A stretch of DNA of 62,815 nt. It comes from Hymenobacter caeli. GTDB lineage: Bacteria; Bacteroidota; Bacteroidia; Cytophagales; Hymenobacteraceae. This document shows positions 8,137 through 16,183 of this stretch, in pieces (position 1 is the first letter of the stretch; every line of letters starts with the position of its first letter). Below the pieces are notes generated by a model. It saw only the letters and a program-made list of their open reading frames with translations, made no database searches and was not told the DNA's origin. Location: NCBI RefSeq assembly GCF_013294115.1, contig NZ_JABSNP010000025.1:1-62815 (forward strand). The letters run 5' to 3'. The position numbers were made by a program, and so were the translations under genes.

Positions 8137-11100
8137 TTAAATGCTCAGGTTCAGTCCAAACGTGTAGGTGCGCGGACGGGGGTACACGTTGTTGTCCACG
8201 CCGTTCGGAATCTCGGGGTCAAGGCCGGTATACTTCGTGGCCACAAATACGTTTTGCACGGCCGCGCTCAGGCGCAGGCTGCCTTTGCCGTTCAGGACTT
8301 TACCCACGTTGTAGCCGAGGGTAGCGTTGTCCATACGTAAAAACGAGGCGTTCTGGATGTAGTAATCCGACGAGTAGCGGGCCTGGCTGGAGTTGAGGAA
8401 ACCGGTGTTGTTGGCGTCGCGCACCACGTTGGAAACGAAGTTGCTGGAGCCCACGATGCCTTGGTAGTTTCCCAGGTTCGAGTTGACGTTGTTGTAGGCG
8501 TAGTTGCCCAGGTTGGCGCGGAGCGAGAAGGCCAGGCTCACGCGGTTGTAGCTTAGGTTGGAGCCGAAGCCCAGCAACACTTTCGGGGCCGACTGCTTGT
8601 AGATGCGGCGGTCGTTGGAATCGATTTTGCCGTCGCCATTGATGTCGGTGTACACGCCGTCAATCGGCTTGCCGTCGGGCCCGTACACCTGCTGGTAGGC
8701 GTAGAACGACGACGAGGGCGAGCCCACCGAATAGTTGCCAATGTTGGTGCCCACGCCGCCCGCAACCACCGTGTTCTCGATGCCTTGGAAATCGGGCGCC
8801 TGCGGCCCCAGCGACAGGATTTTGTTCACATTGTAAGTAGCGTTAGCGTTCAAAGTCCAGTTCAGGCGCTCGCCCTGAATGGCTGTGCCGATGAGGTTGA
8901 ATTCAACGCCCTTGTTCTCCAGCGAGCCCACGTTGGAAATCAAGCGGTTGGTGTAGTTAATCTCGCCGGGGATGGGAATAACGGCCAGTAGGTCGGTGGT
9001 TTTGCGGTAGTACACGTCGGCGCTGGCCGTCAGGCGGTTGTTGAAGAAGCCAAAGTCCAGGCCGGCGTTGTAGGTGGCCGTCGATTCCCACTTTAGGTTA
9101 CTGTTAAAGCCCAGGGGCGAGTACGGCGTGTAGTAAATACCGCCGAGCTGGTACTGGGCCGTGGGCACGTTCAGGAAGTAGCGCTGGATGTAGGGGTAGT
9201 CGCTGCCGGCGGCGGCCACCACGTCCTGCTGGCCGGTGACGCCGTAGCCCAGGCGCAGCTTCAAGTCGGCAAACGTGGAGTTATCCTTCAGGAAGGCCTC
9301 GTCTTTGATGCGCCAGGCAAACGAGGCCGCCGGGAACAGGGCGTTGCGGTTGCTGGGCGAGAAGCGCGACGAGGCGTCGTTGCGCAGCGTGCCGGTGAAG
9401 ATGTAGCGGTTGTTGAGCGTTAGGTTGGCCCGGCCGTAGTACGAGATGATCGTGTACTGGGTGCGGAACGGGTTGCTGGCGGCCAGCGTGCGCACCGTGG
9501 TGGCGTCGCCCAGGTAGTTGGCGTAGGCCGGGGCCGTGGTCACAAAGTCTTGGTACGAATAGCCGGCCAGCAGCTCCAGGCGGCTGGTTTCGCCAAACGC
9601 TTTGGTGTAGTTCAGGTAGGTTTCGAGCAGCTTGTTGTTGCGCTGCTGCGAGTAGTAATTATACGAGCCGCCCCGCGCCGTGGTGTTGGCGGGGTCGAGG
9701 GGCGTGTTGAAGTAGGAGCCGGCCGAGCGGGCGTCGATCAGGTTGGTGCCGGTGGCGCGGGTCACGTCGTAGCCCAGGTTCACGTTGGCGTGCAGGTCGG
9801 GCAGGAAGTGCAGCTTGTAGTCGAGCTGCACGTTGCCGATGCTGCGCTTCACGGTGCTGCGGTTGCGCTGGAGCATCAGCGTGGCCACCGGGTTGGTGGG
9901 CACGTTCTGCTGGGGGGTGCCGTTGCCTTGCAGGTACTGGAAGTAGTTGCTGTAGTTGGCGTTGTCGCTGAACACGTTCTGGGTGGGGTCGAAGGCCAGG
10001 GCCGAGCCGATGGCCCCGGTGTCGCCGAAGTTGTTGTCGGTCCAGGTGCCCTTCACGTTCAGGTTCACGCGCAGGTGGTTGTCGAGCAGGACGGGGTTCA
10101 GGCTCAGCGAGCCCGTGTTGCGGATGAGGCCGTCGGTTTTGAGGATGCCCTGCTGCTCGAGGTTGCCAATCGAGGCCCGGAAGGGCAGCTTGCCCACGGC
10201 CCCGGCCAGGCTCACGTTGTTGTCGTAGGTCATGGCCGTCCGGAAAATCTGGTTCTGCCAGTTGGTGTTGCCCGTGCCCAGCAGCTTGGCCTGCTGGGGC
10301 GCCACGGCCTGCACCGTGGCCCGGAACTCGTCGGCCGACAACACCGGTACCGAGTTGTAGCGGGCGGCGAGCGAGGTGTTCGACACCAGGTTGACAGTCA
10401 GCTTATCGCCCACGTTCCCCTTCTTGGTGGTGATGAGGATAACGCCGTTCGAGGCCCGCGAGCCGTAGATGGCGGTGGCCGAGGCGTCCTTCAGCACGGT
10501 GTAGGTTTCGATGTCGTTGGGGTTGATGAGGCTCAGCGGGTTGGCCGCGCCGCTCACGGCGGAGTTGTCCACCGGCACGCCGTCAATCACGATGAGCGGG
10601 TCGTTGCTGGCGTTCAGCGACGAGCCCCCGCGGATGCGGATGGTGGTGGCCCCGCCCGGGGCCCCGCCGGCCGTGGTAATCTGCACGCCGGCCACTTTGC
10701 CCTGGATGAGCTGCTCGGGGTTGGTGATTTGCCCCTGCACAAAATCTTTCGCCGTCACCGTCGTGATGGCCCCGGTCACGTCTTGCCGGCGCTGGGTGCC
10801 GTAGCCGATGACCACGGCCTCGCCCAGCTCGGTAGCATTTACCGTTAAGGACGCCGAAACGGTGGTGTTCTGGCCGGCCACGATGGTTACCGGCCGCCGG
10901 GTGGCATTGTAGCCAACAAACGTCAGTACAATCGTTTGCGGGCCGGCCGGAATATTAGCGATGCGGAAGCTGCCGTCCACGTCGCTGGAAACGCCCAGCG
11001 AAGTGCCTTCCACGAGCACGGTGGCGCCGGGAATGCCGGTGTTCTTTTCGTCCAGCACCCGGCCGCTCACGGAGCCGGTGGTCTGGGCCTGGGCCCCGGC

Positions 11101-11163
11101 CTGGAGGCCGAGGAGGGCAAATAAAAGCAAAAACCAGGTTTTTGCCAGGTAGGTGTGTTTCAT
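8137..11163 (-). CDS. SusC/RagA TonB-linked outer-membrane receptor
   Basis: This 1008-residue transporter has a signal peptide, a carboxypeptidase-D-like N-terminal extension (SVSGRVLDEKNTGIPGATV, ~30-110), a plug with VVIGYGTQRRQDVTGAITTV and the family motif ASATAIYGSRASNGVILIT (~225-245), then a ~22-strand beta barrel to the C terminus. SusC proteins import oligosaccharides across the outer membrane using TonB energy. It is the first gene of susC-susD-susE, with a 342-bp upstream gap holding an AT-rich block. The substrate is not evident; GH13 on one side and GH53 on the other make starch and galactan the two candidates. Confidence 0.95.
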   Translation of the reverse strand: MKHTYLAKTWFLLLFALLGLQAGAQAQTTGSVSGRVLDEKNTGIPGATVLVEGTSLGVSSDVDGSFRIANIPAGPQTIVLTFVGYNATRRPVTIVAGQNTTVSASLTVNATELGEAVVIGYGTQRRQDVTGAITTVTAKDFVQGQITNPEQLIQGKVAGVQITTAGGAPGGATTIRIRGGSSLNASNDPLIVIDGVPVDNSAVSGAANPLSLINPNDIETYTVLKDASATAIYGSRASNGVILITTKKGNVGDKLTVNLVSNTSLAARYNSVPVLSADEFRATVQAVAPQQAKLLGTGNTNWQNQIFRTAMTYDNNVSLAGAVGKLPFRASIGNLEQQGILKTDGLIRNTGSLSLNPVLLDNHLRVNLNVKGTWTDNNFGDTGAIGSALAFDPTQNVFSDNANYSNYFQYLQGNGTPQQNVPTNPVATLMLQRNRSTVKRSIGNVQLDYKLHFLPDLHANVNLGYDVTRATGTNLIDARSAGSYFNTPLDPANTTARGGSYNYYSQQRNNKLLETYLNYTKAFGETSRLELLAGYSYQDFVTTAPAYANYLGDATTVRTLAASNPFRTQYTIISYYGRANLTLNNRYIFTGTLRNDASSRFSPSNRNALFPAASFAWRIKDEAFLKDNSTFADLKLRLGYGVTGQQDVVAAAGSDYPYIQRYFLNVPTAQYQLGGIYYTPYSPLGFNSNLKWESTATYNAGLDFGFFNNRLTASADVYYRKTTDLLAVIPIPGEINYTNRLISNVGSLENKGVEFNLIGTAIQGERLNWTLNANATYNVNKILSLGPQAPDFQGIENTVVAGGVGTNIGNYSVGSPSSSFYAYQQVYGPDGKPIDGVYTDINGDGKIDSNDRRIYKQSAPKVLLGFGSNLSYNRVSLAFSLRANLGNYAYNNVNSNLGNYQGIVGSSNFVSNVVRDANNTGFLNSSQARYSSDYYIQNASFLRMDNATLGYNVGKVLNGKGSLRLSAAVQNVFVATKYTGLDPEIPNGVDNNVYPRPRTYTFGLNLSI

Positions 11164-11505
11164 CGGAAACGGTATTGGGTGAAGATTGGTTAAAGCAAAG
11201 AATAACGAGCTGGTACGGGTAGGCTTTGCGGCTGCAAATTACTCAAAATTTAACTAAAACTGCGCAAAATCGACCCGAATTAATTGCTAAAAGGGCCAGA
11301 ACAAGCGTTTTAGGCGGTTTGCTGGTGAAGCCAGGGTGAGGATTCGAAACGGCCCCGCCCGAACCCCATTTTTAGGGCCTTGAAAAATCCAAAAAACCGG
11401 CAAAATGTGCTAACGCAACCCGTTGCACGGCCCCGCGCGCCCGGCCTTGGTAATGGCGGCCCCTGCCTACCTTTGATTCTTTCGCCGCGCTAACTATTTT
11501 TCTAT
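11164..11505. other. Divergent regulatory region between susC and an exported protein gene
   Basis: These 342 bp contain an AT-rich block (about 11231-11300) that probably carries the minus-strand susC promoter; a TAATTTG-like -7 box lies near 11234-11240 on the minus strand. An interrupted palindrome, ACGCAACCCGTTGCAC (11413-11428), resembles LacI-type half sites. The right end holds the plus-strand promoter. No RNA gene is seen. Confidence 0.5.
11447..11475 (+). promoter_or_regulatory. Promoter: TTG, 18 bp, TACCTTTG
   Basis: TTG (11447-11449) and TACCTTTG (11468-11475) match the Bacteroidota -33/-7 pattern with an 18-bp spacer. They lie 30 bp before the ATG at 11506. Confidence 0.6.
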
Positions 11506-12105
11506 ATGAATACCTTGCTATTCTTTGCATTAGCCCTGCTGCCCGTGGCGGGAATGGCCCAGTCGGCGCCCCGGGCCCGGCACGGCCGCCCGGCCCCCGG
11601 CGAGCCGCAGCCCGTCATCGGCCGCGTGCGGCTGGCCAGCCCGGTGCTGGTGTTTTACCGGCCGGCGGGCCCCGGCACGGCCGTGCAGCAGCTGGTGCTC
11701 GACAAGAACCAGCTGCCGCTGCTGCGCACCCTGTCGCTGGAGGAACTGGCGCAGCGCCGCGACGTGTTCGTGGACGGCCTGGGCAACCTGGCCCTGCCCG
11801 GCACCGACGCCCAGAAGTTCCGGCTGGCCGGCACCAGCCTGCTAGCGGGCCCCGAGCGCAAGCCGGCCGGCGACGGCCGCAGCACCTACGCCCGCCTGAA
11901 AGTGCCCTCCCCGGGCGAGTTATACGTGGTGCGGGAGTCGGCCGAGGAGTACCGCCACTTTGTGGCAGCCCCGGGCCAACAGGGCTACCGCATCGATTTT
12001 CAAACCAACGGCCTGCCGGGCATCGATTCGGTGCGGGCCGTGTACACCCTGCGCAAAGTGGACGCGGCCGAGCGGGGGGCCGGCGCGGGGGCTACCCTGC
12101 GCTAG
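11506..12105 (+). CDS. Exported protein of unknown function
   Basis: This 199-residue protein has a clear signal peptide (MNTLLFFALALLPVAGMAQSA). The mature part is mixed alpha/beta with no motif I recognise; VLVFYRPAGPGTAVQQLVL and GELYVVRESAEEYRHFVA are its most structured stretches. It has its own promoter and stands 22 bp before an esterase gene in the same direction, so the two are probably co-transcribed. An envelope role alongside the esterase is an inference only. Confidence 0.7.
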   Translation: MNTLLFFALALLPVAGMAQSAPRARHGRPAPGEPQPVIGRVRLASPVLVFYRPAGPGTAVQQLVLDKNQLPLLRTLSLEELAQRRDVFVDGLGNLALPGTDAQKFRLAGTSLLAGPERKPAGDGRSTYARLKVPSPGELYVVRESAEEYRHFVAAPGQQGYRIDFQTNGLPGIDSVRAVYTLRKVDAAERGAGAGATLR

Positions 12106-12127
12106 CGGCGCGCTTTTTAGTTTACTC

Positions 12128-13045
12128 ATGTCTTTCGTTTGCCCCCATTTGCCGGCCCCGGGCCCGGCTGCCGCCAGTTGCGCGGCCCTGCCGCCGCGGC
12201 CGGCCGGCGTGCCCGCGCCGCCCGCCCACACGGCCAGCCCGCAGGTACAGGTGCTCGACACGGCGTTTTGGATGCCGCAGCTGGGCCGCCACCGCCGGGT
12301 GTGGCTGTACCTGCCCGCCGATTACGCCCGCCAGCCCCAGCGCCGCTACCCGGTGCTGTACCTGCACGACGGCCAAAACGTGTTCGACGCCGCCACGGCC
12401 TACGCCGGCGAGTGGGGCGTGGACGAAACCCTCGACCGCCTCCGCGCCAGCGGCCAGGACCCCACCGGCTGCCTCGTGGTGGCCGTGGACAACGGCAGCC
12501 GCTACCGGGGCGACGAGTACATCCCGTGGCCCAACCCGCGCCTCAAAACCGGGGGCCAGGGCGCGGCCTACGTCGATTTCCTGGCCCTCACCCTCAAACC
12601 TTACATCGACCGCCACTACCGCACCCGGCCCGACGCGGCCCACACCGGCATCGGGGGCTCCAGCCTGGGGGGCCTAATCTCGGTGTACGCGGCCCTGCGC
12701 CACCCGGCGGTGTTTGGGCGGGTCGGGGCCTTTTCGCCCGCGTTTTGGGTGTGCGACGACTCGCTGCGGGCCTACGCCCGCCAGCACCCGCCGGCCCCAA
12801 CTGCTAAGTTCTACTTCGTGGCCGGGGCCCGGGAAGATTCGTCCATGCTGCCCCTGATGGCGCAGTGGCGCGACTTGCTGCACGCCCAGGGCGTGCCCGC
12901 CGCCCACCTGGCCTACCGCGCCGCCCCCGACGGCGAGCACCGCGAGTGGTTCTGGCAGCGCGAGTTCGCGGCGGCCTACGAGTGGCTGTTCGACCCCCAA
13001 CGCCACGGCCCCCGCGCCGCGCCGGCCCAACCGGGCCAGCCCTAG
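12128..13045 (+). CDS. Putative esterase, alpha/beta hydrolase of the Fes/IroE type
   Basis: This 305-residue serine hydrolase starts at ATG 12128. RRVWLYLPADYA and RRYPVLYLHDGQNVFD (~55-85) are typical of the COG2819 esterase group, which includes enterochelin esterases and carbohydrate acyl esterases. The nucleophile elbow is GSSLGG, with Ser179 catalytic; a late Asp (GAREDSS) and His (DGEHREWFW) complete the likely triad. The N terminus is Ala/Pro-rich and only weakly like a signal peptide. Its place inside the carbohydrate region suggests removal of acyl groups from glycans, which is an inference. A terminator follows. Confidence 0.8.
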   Translation: MSFVCPHLPAPGPAAASCAALPPRPAGVPAPPAHTASPQVQVLDTAFWMPQLGRHRRVWLYLPADYARQPQRRYPVLYLHDGQNVFDAATAYAGEWGVDETLDRLRASGQDPTGCLVVAVDNGSRYRGDEYIPWPNPRLKTGGQGAAYVDFLALTLKPYIDRHYRTRPDAAHTGIGGSSLGGLISVYAALRHPAVFGRVGAFSPAFWVCDDSLRAYARQHPPAPTAKFYFVAGAREDSSMLPLMAQWRDLLHAQGVPAAHLAYRAAPDGEHREWFWQREFAAAYEWLFDPQRHGPRAAPAQPGQP

Positions 13046-13075
13046 CGTTGCCGTGGTGCGCGGTGCGGATGCATA

Positions 13076-13110
13076 AAAAAAGGGCCCGCCGTGGTGGTGG
13101 GCCCTTTTTT
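13076..13110. terminator. Bidirectional terminator
   Basis: AAAAAAGGGCCC (13076-13087) pairs with GGGCCCTTTTTT (13099-13110) around an 11-nt loop. It lies between the convergent esterase gene and the T9SS cargo gene. Confidence 0.85.
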
Positions 13111-13131
13111 GGGTGCCTGGTTGGCGAAGGC

Positions 13132-14253
13132 TTAGTGCACCAGCAGCGTGCGGCTGGTGGCTTGGTCGCCCACTTGCAGGCGCACCAGGTAGGCCCCGGC
13201 GGGCAGGGCCCCCAGGCTCACCTGCTGGGGCCCCACCTGCGGGCCCCGGGCCACCGAGCGCACCAGCTGGCCCATCGTGTTGTACACGCTCAGGGCCACG
13301 TCCTGGCGGCCCGAGGGCACCAGGTAGGCAGCGGTGGCCGCCGCCTGCTCGGCGGGGTTGGGGTACACCCCGAAGCCCAGGCCGGTGGCCACGCCCGCCC
13401 GCGAAGCCAGCGCCCCGGTGCCGAGGACGAACGAAACCGCCTGGGTGCCGGGGATGAGGGTGAAGTCGGGGTCGGCCCCGAAGGCCGTAGTGCGGCCCGC
13501 CACCTGCGGGATAATGTCGGCCGACGTGAACACCCCGCCACCATCAGTGAAGGCCGCGAATAAGTCGATGGTGCTGCCCACCGTCACGGGCGACGTGGCG
13601 GTGCCGAGCATGGTCAGTGGTATTTCCACTTCGAAGCCGTTGTTAGCCGTGTTGGTCGTAATCGTGCCGGCGTTCTTGTAGGCAAACTTAGACCCGGCCA
13701 GGTCGGCCGTGCTCGAGCCGGCTACTACCTGGGCTCCGGCCTTGCTGCCCTGGCCGATGTAACTGTCGGTGCCGGGCGCAATAGTGGTCCCGGTCACGTA
13801 GGATACGCGGCTGAAGTAAACGTCGCTCGCCGTGTTGGAGGTCGCGCCAATCGACGCGCGAAAGCCGTAATCTACTTCCATGTCCAGCGTAGGCTTGTGA
13901 ACAAGGGGTGAGGGACCATCGTTGCCCCCAATCAGCTTGGTGCCCTTGGCGGTGCCGGTGCGGCCGGCCGTGTTCAGGTACAGAATCAGGGCCCGGTAGT
14001 TGCCCGAGGCTGATTCGCCCACGCCCACCACCATGATGTTGAGGGTGGTGGCGGTGTAGCCCACGTACAAGGCTTGCAGGCCCCGGTCGGCTTCGAGGTG
14101 GGTGCCAGTGTAAGAACCGGCCAGCTGGTACTTGCCAACACCCGTACCGATTTCGGTGCTCGACAGCACCCCGTCGACGGTGAACTGGGCCTGGGCGCTG
14201 AGGGCCCCCAAGGCCAACGTGCCAGCGGTAAGAAGCGAGAAGAGGTTTTTCAT
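13132..14253 (-). CDS. T9SS-exported protein with DOMON-like beta sandwich
   Basis: This 373-residue protein starts at ATG 14253, giving signal peptide MKNLFSLLTAGTLALGALSAQAQ. Residues ~25-270 look like a beta-sandwich: FTVDGVLSSTEIG then ALYVGYTATTLNIMVVG recalls DOMON/CBM9-like modules. Residues ~295-373 are a T9SS type A sorting domain (GFGVYPNPAEQAAATA, ending PAGAYLVRLQVGD). No catalytic motif is seen, so glycan binding is plausible. It lies downstream of the GH53 gene in the same direction but behind a strong palindrome. Confidence 0.75.
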   Translation of the reverse strand: MKNLFSLLTAGTLALGALSAQAQFTVDGVLSSTEIGTGVGKYQLAGSYTGTHLEADRGLQALYVGYTATTLNIMVVGVGESASGNYRALILYLNTAGRTGTAKGTKLIGGNDGPSPLVHKPTLDMEVDYGFRASIGATSNTASDVYFSRVSYVTGTTIAPGTDSYIGQGSKAGAQVVAGSSTADLAGSKFAYKNAGTITTNTANNGFEVEIPLTMLGTATSPVTVGSTIDLFAAFTDGGGVFTSADIIPQVAGRTTAFGADPDFTLIPGTQAVSFVLGTGALASRAGVATGLGFGVYPNPAEQAAATAAYLVPSGRQDVALSVYNTMGQLVRSVARGPQVGPQQVSLGALPAGAYLVRLQVGDQATSRTLLVH

Positions 14254-14308
14254 GCGGTGAGGAAGAAATTGGTGTGAAGGAGAAAAAACGTTGCGGGGAG
14301 GCCCGAGG

Positions 14309-14318
14309 CAATCGATTG
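14309..14318. promoter_or_regulatory. Palindrome CAATCGATTG upstream of the T9SS cargo gene
   Basis: This perfect 10-bp palindrome lies 56 bp before the ATG at 14253. A 12-bp version (CCAATCGATTGG) occurs at 25902-25913 inside a repeat loop. It could be an operator; there is no independent support. Confidence 0.25.
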
Positions 14319-14339
14319 TGGCAAATAAACTAAATTTTG

Positions 14340-14393
14340 GCCCAAGGACCAATACTTTTTTACCATCTGGTAAAAAAGTATTGGTCCTTGGGC
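14340..14393 (-). terminator. Near-zero-loop palindrome, 26-bp arms
   Basis: Arms 14340-14365 and 14368-14393 are perfectly complementary with a 2-nt spacer. T6/A6 tracts lie inside the stem. It starts 5 bp beyond the GH53 stop, so it should terminate that transcript, although no T-tract follows the hairpin. Confidence 0.7.
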
Positions 14394-14398
14394 TTAGC

Positions 14399-16144
14399 TC
14401 ACAACTGAATAAGCTTTTGCACGGTCACTCGGTCGCCGCAGGCCAGGCGCACCAGGTAGGCCCCGGGCGGCAGCGGAGCCCCCGGCCCCAGCGCCAGCAC
14501 GTGGGGGCCGGCCGCCAGTTGGGGCTCGTCGGCCAGCACCCGCACCACCTGCCCGGTGAGGGTGAGCAGCGTGGCCCGCACCGGGCAGGGGCGGTCAAGG
14601 GCGAAGGCCAGGGCGTAGGGGCCCGCGGTGGGGTTGGGGTACAGCTGCACGGCGGGCGCGGCCCGCGCCGCGACCGTGGCCAGGGCCTGCGAAGCGGTGA
14701 ACGTCACGTCGTCGAGGCTGCAATAGTTGCCGGCGTTGGCGTCGGAGCGCAGGCCGATTTCGCACTGCCCGTTCGTCACCACGATGCCCGGCACCTGAAT
14801 TTGCGTGAAGTTGACGGCCTGGGGCACGTTTACCGCTTTTTCGCCCCCTCCGAAGCCGTTGGCGTAGAGCTGGCACGAGTTCTGGCCGCCGCCGCTCGTC
14901 ACCCAGCCGCTGAGGGTGTACGTACCGTTGGGCAAGTTGCTGAGCAGCTGGTAGGTGCGCACCTGGTAGGCCGTGGCCTTGTAGTGGGTGAGGCGGAAAA
15001 AGCCGCTGTGGCTGCCGCCCTCGGTGTAGTCGGCGTCGGCGTCGGCGGCCGAGGCCGTGCTCCAGCCCAGCGGCGTGGGGGTGGCCCCGGTGTACTCGAA
15101 GCCCGGGTTGTACACGAGGCCCGGGGCCGGCGGCACGTCCAGGAAGGCGTCCATCGCGGCCGTGGGGCGGCCGTCGGTGCCCCAGGCCCCCAGGGCGTAG
15201 CCCATCCAGTTGTAGGCCTGGGGCTCCCAGTACAGCACCCCCAGGCCCTTGCCGCCGGCCACCAACCTGGTCTTGGCGATGAGGTCGAGCAGCATTTGCT
15301 GGGCGGGAATGGGGTAGGCGGCCGGCATGCCGGTTTCCACCACCATCACTTCCTTGCCGGGGTAGCGGCCCACCATGTCGTTCATGTTGGCCAGGCACTG
15401 GGCCGTGTAGGTGGGCCAGTTGGTGGTCGAGGGGTACAGCGACAGGCCGATGACGTCCCAGTGGGCCCCGTTCACGGCCAGGGCGTCGAAGATGTAGCGA
15501 AACGTGGCGTTGTTGTAGCCGTTGGCGATGTGTACCACCACCTTGGTGGTGGGGCTCACGGCCTTCACCGCTTGGTAGCCCTGGTCGATGAACTGCGCAA
15601 AATTCACGGCTCCGCCCTGCGAGATGCGGCCTTCGGGCCACAGCATGCCGTCGTTGGTTTCGTTGCCCACCTGCACCCATTCGGGGGTAATGTTGTTGGC
15701 TTTCAGCGTGCTGAGCACGTCGGTCGTGTGGTCGTACACGGCCTGTTTCAGCTGGGCCACGGTGTAGGCCTGCCAGGCAGCGGGCTTGGTTTGCTTGCCC
15801 GGGTCGGCAAAGTCGTCGCTGTAGTGGAAGTCAATCAGCAGGCGCTGGCCCAGTGCCTGGGCCCGGAGGGCCTTGGCCAGCACGTCGGCCTTGCCGTTCC
15901 AGCCGCCGGCCGGGTTCACCCATACCCGCAGCCGGACGGTGTTCAGGTTGTAGTCGTCGTGCAACAGCTGGAACAAGTCCTTCTGGACGCCGGCGGTGGT
16001 GTAAAAGCTGTAATTAGACGCCTCCATCTGGGTCACCCAGCTCACGTCGGCCCCCTTGGCGAAGGGGACGGTCTGGGCCCCGGCGGGCCGGCCCAGGCCC
16101 AGCACCAGGACCGTAAAAAATAACAGGCGCGTAAAAGTTGGCAT
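14399..16144 (-). CDS. GH53 arabinogalactan endo-beta-1,4-galactanase, T9SS-exported
   Basis: This 581-residue enzyme starts at ATG 16144, giving signal peptide MPTFTRLLFFTVLVLGLGR...AGAQ. The GH53 barrel spans ~25-345: KGADVSWVTQMEA, LNTVRLRVWVNPAGGWNGK and LLIDFHYSDDFADPGKQTKP are family signatures. Acid/base Glu is in WVQVGNETNDG and nucleophile Glu in VMVVETGMPAAY. A beta-sandwich binding module (~350-500, LVYNPGFEYTGATPTP) and a T9SS sorting domain (VQLYPNPTAG, end PGAYLVRLACGD) follow. GH53 enzymes cut beta-1,4-galactan side chains of pectin. The gene follows the GH5-like gene by 39 bp and is probably in its operon. Confidence 0.93.
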   Translation of the reverse strand: MPTFTRLLFFTVLVLGLGRPAGAQTVPFAKGADVSWVTQMEASNYSFYTTAGVQKDLFQLLHDDYNLNTVRLRVWVNPAGGWNGKADVLAKALRAQALGQRLLIDFHYSDDFADPGKQTKPAAWQAYTVAQLKQAVYDHTTDVLSTLKANNITPEWVQVGNETNDGMLWPEGRISQGGAVNFAQFIDQGYQAVKAVSPTTKVVVHIANGYNNATFRYIFDALAVNGAHWDVIGLSLYPSTTNWPTYTAQCLANMNDMVGRYPGKEVMVVETGMPAAYPIPAQQMLLDLIAKTRLVAGGKGLGVLYWEPQAYNWMGYALGAWGTDGRPTAAMDAFLDVPPAPGLVYNPGFEYTGATPTPLGWSTASAADADADYTEGGSHSGFFRLTHYKATAYQVRTYQLLSNLPNGTYTLSGWVTSGGGQNSCQLYANGFGGGEKAVNVPQAVNFTQIQVPGIVVTNGQCEIGLRSDANAGNYCSLDDVTFTASQALATVAARAAPAVQLYPNPTAGPYALAFALDRPCPVRATLLTLTGQVVRVLADEPQLAAGPHVLALGPGAPLPPGAYLVRLACGDRVTVQKLIQL

Positions 16145-16183
16145 GGTCGGCAGCAATTAAAAAGGGAAGAAAAACAATACAAC

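Noticed and set aside
11413..11428. A LacI operator upstream of susC
   Set aside because: The half sites are inverted but the centre is CCCG, and it lies about 250 bp from the susC start, so it is only mentioned as weak.
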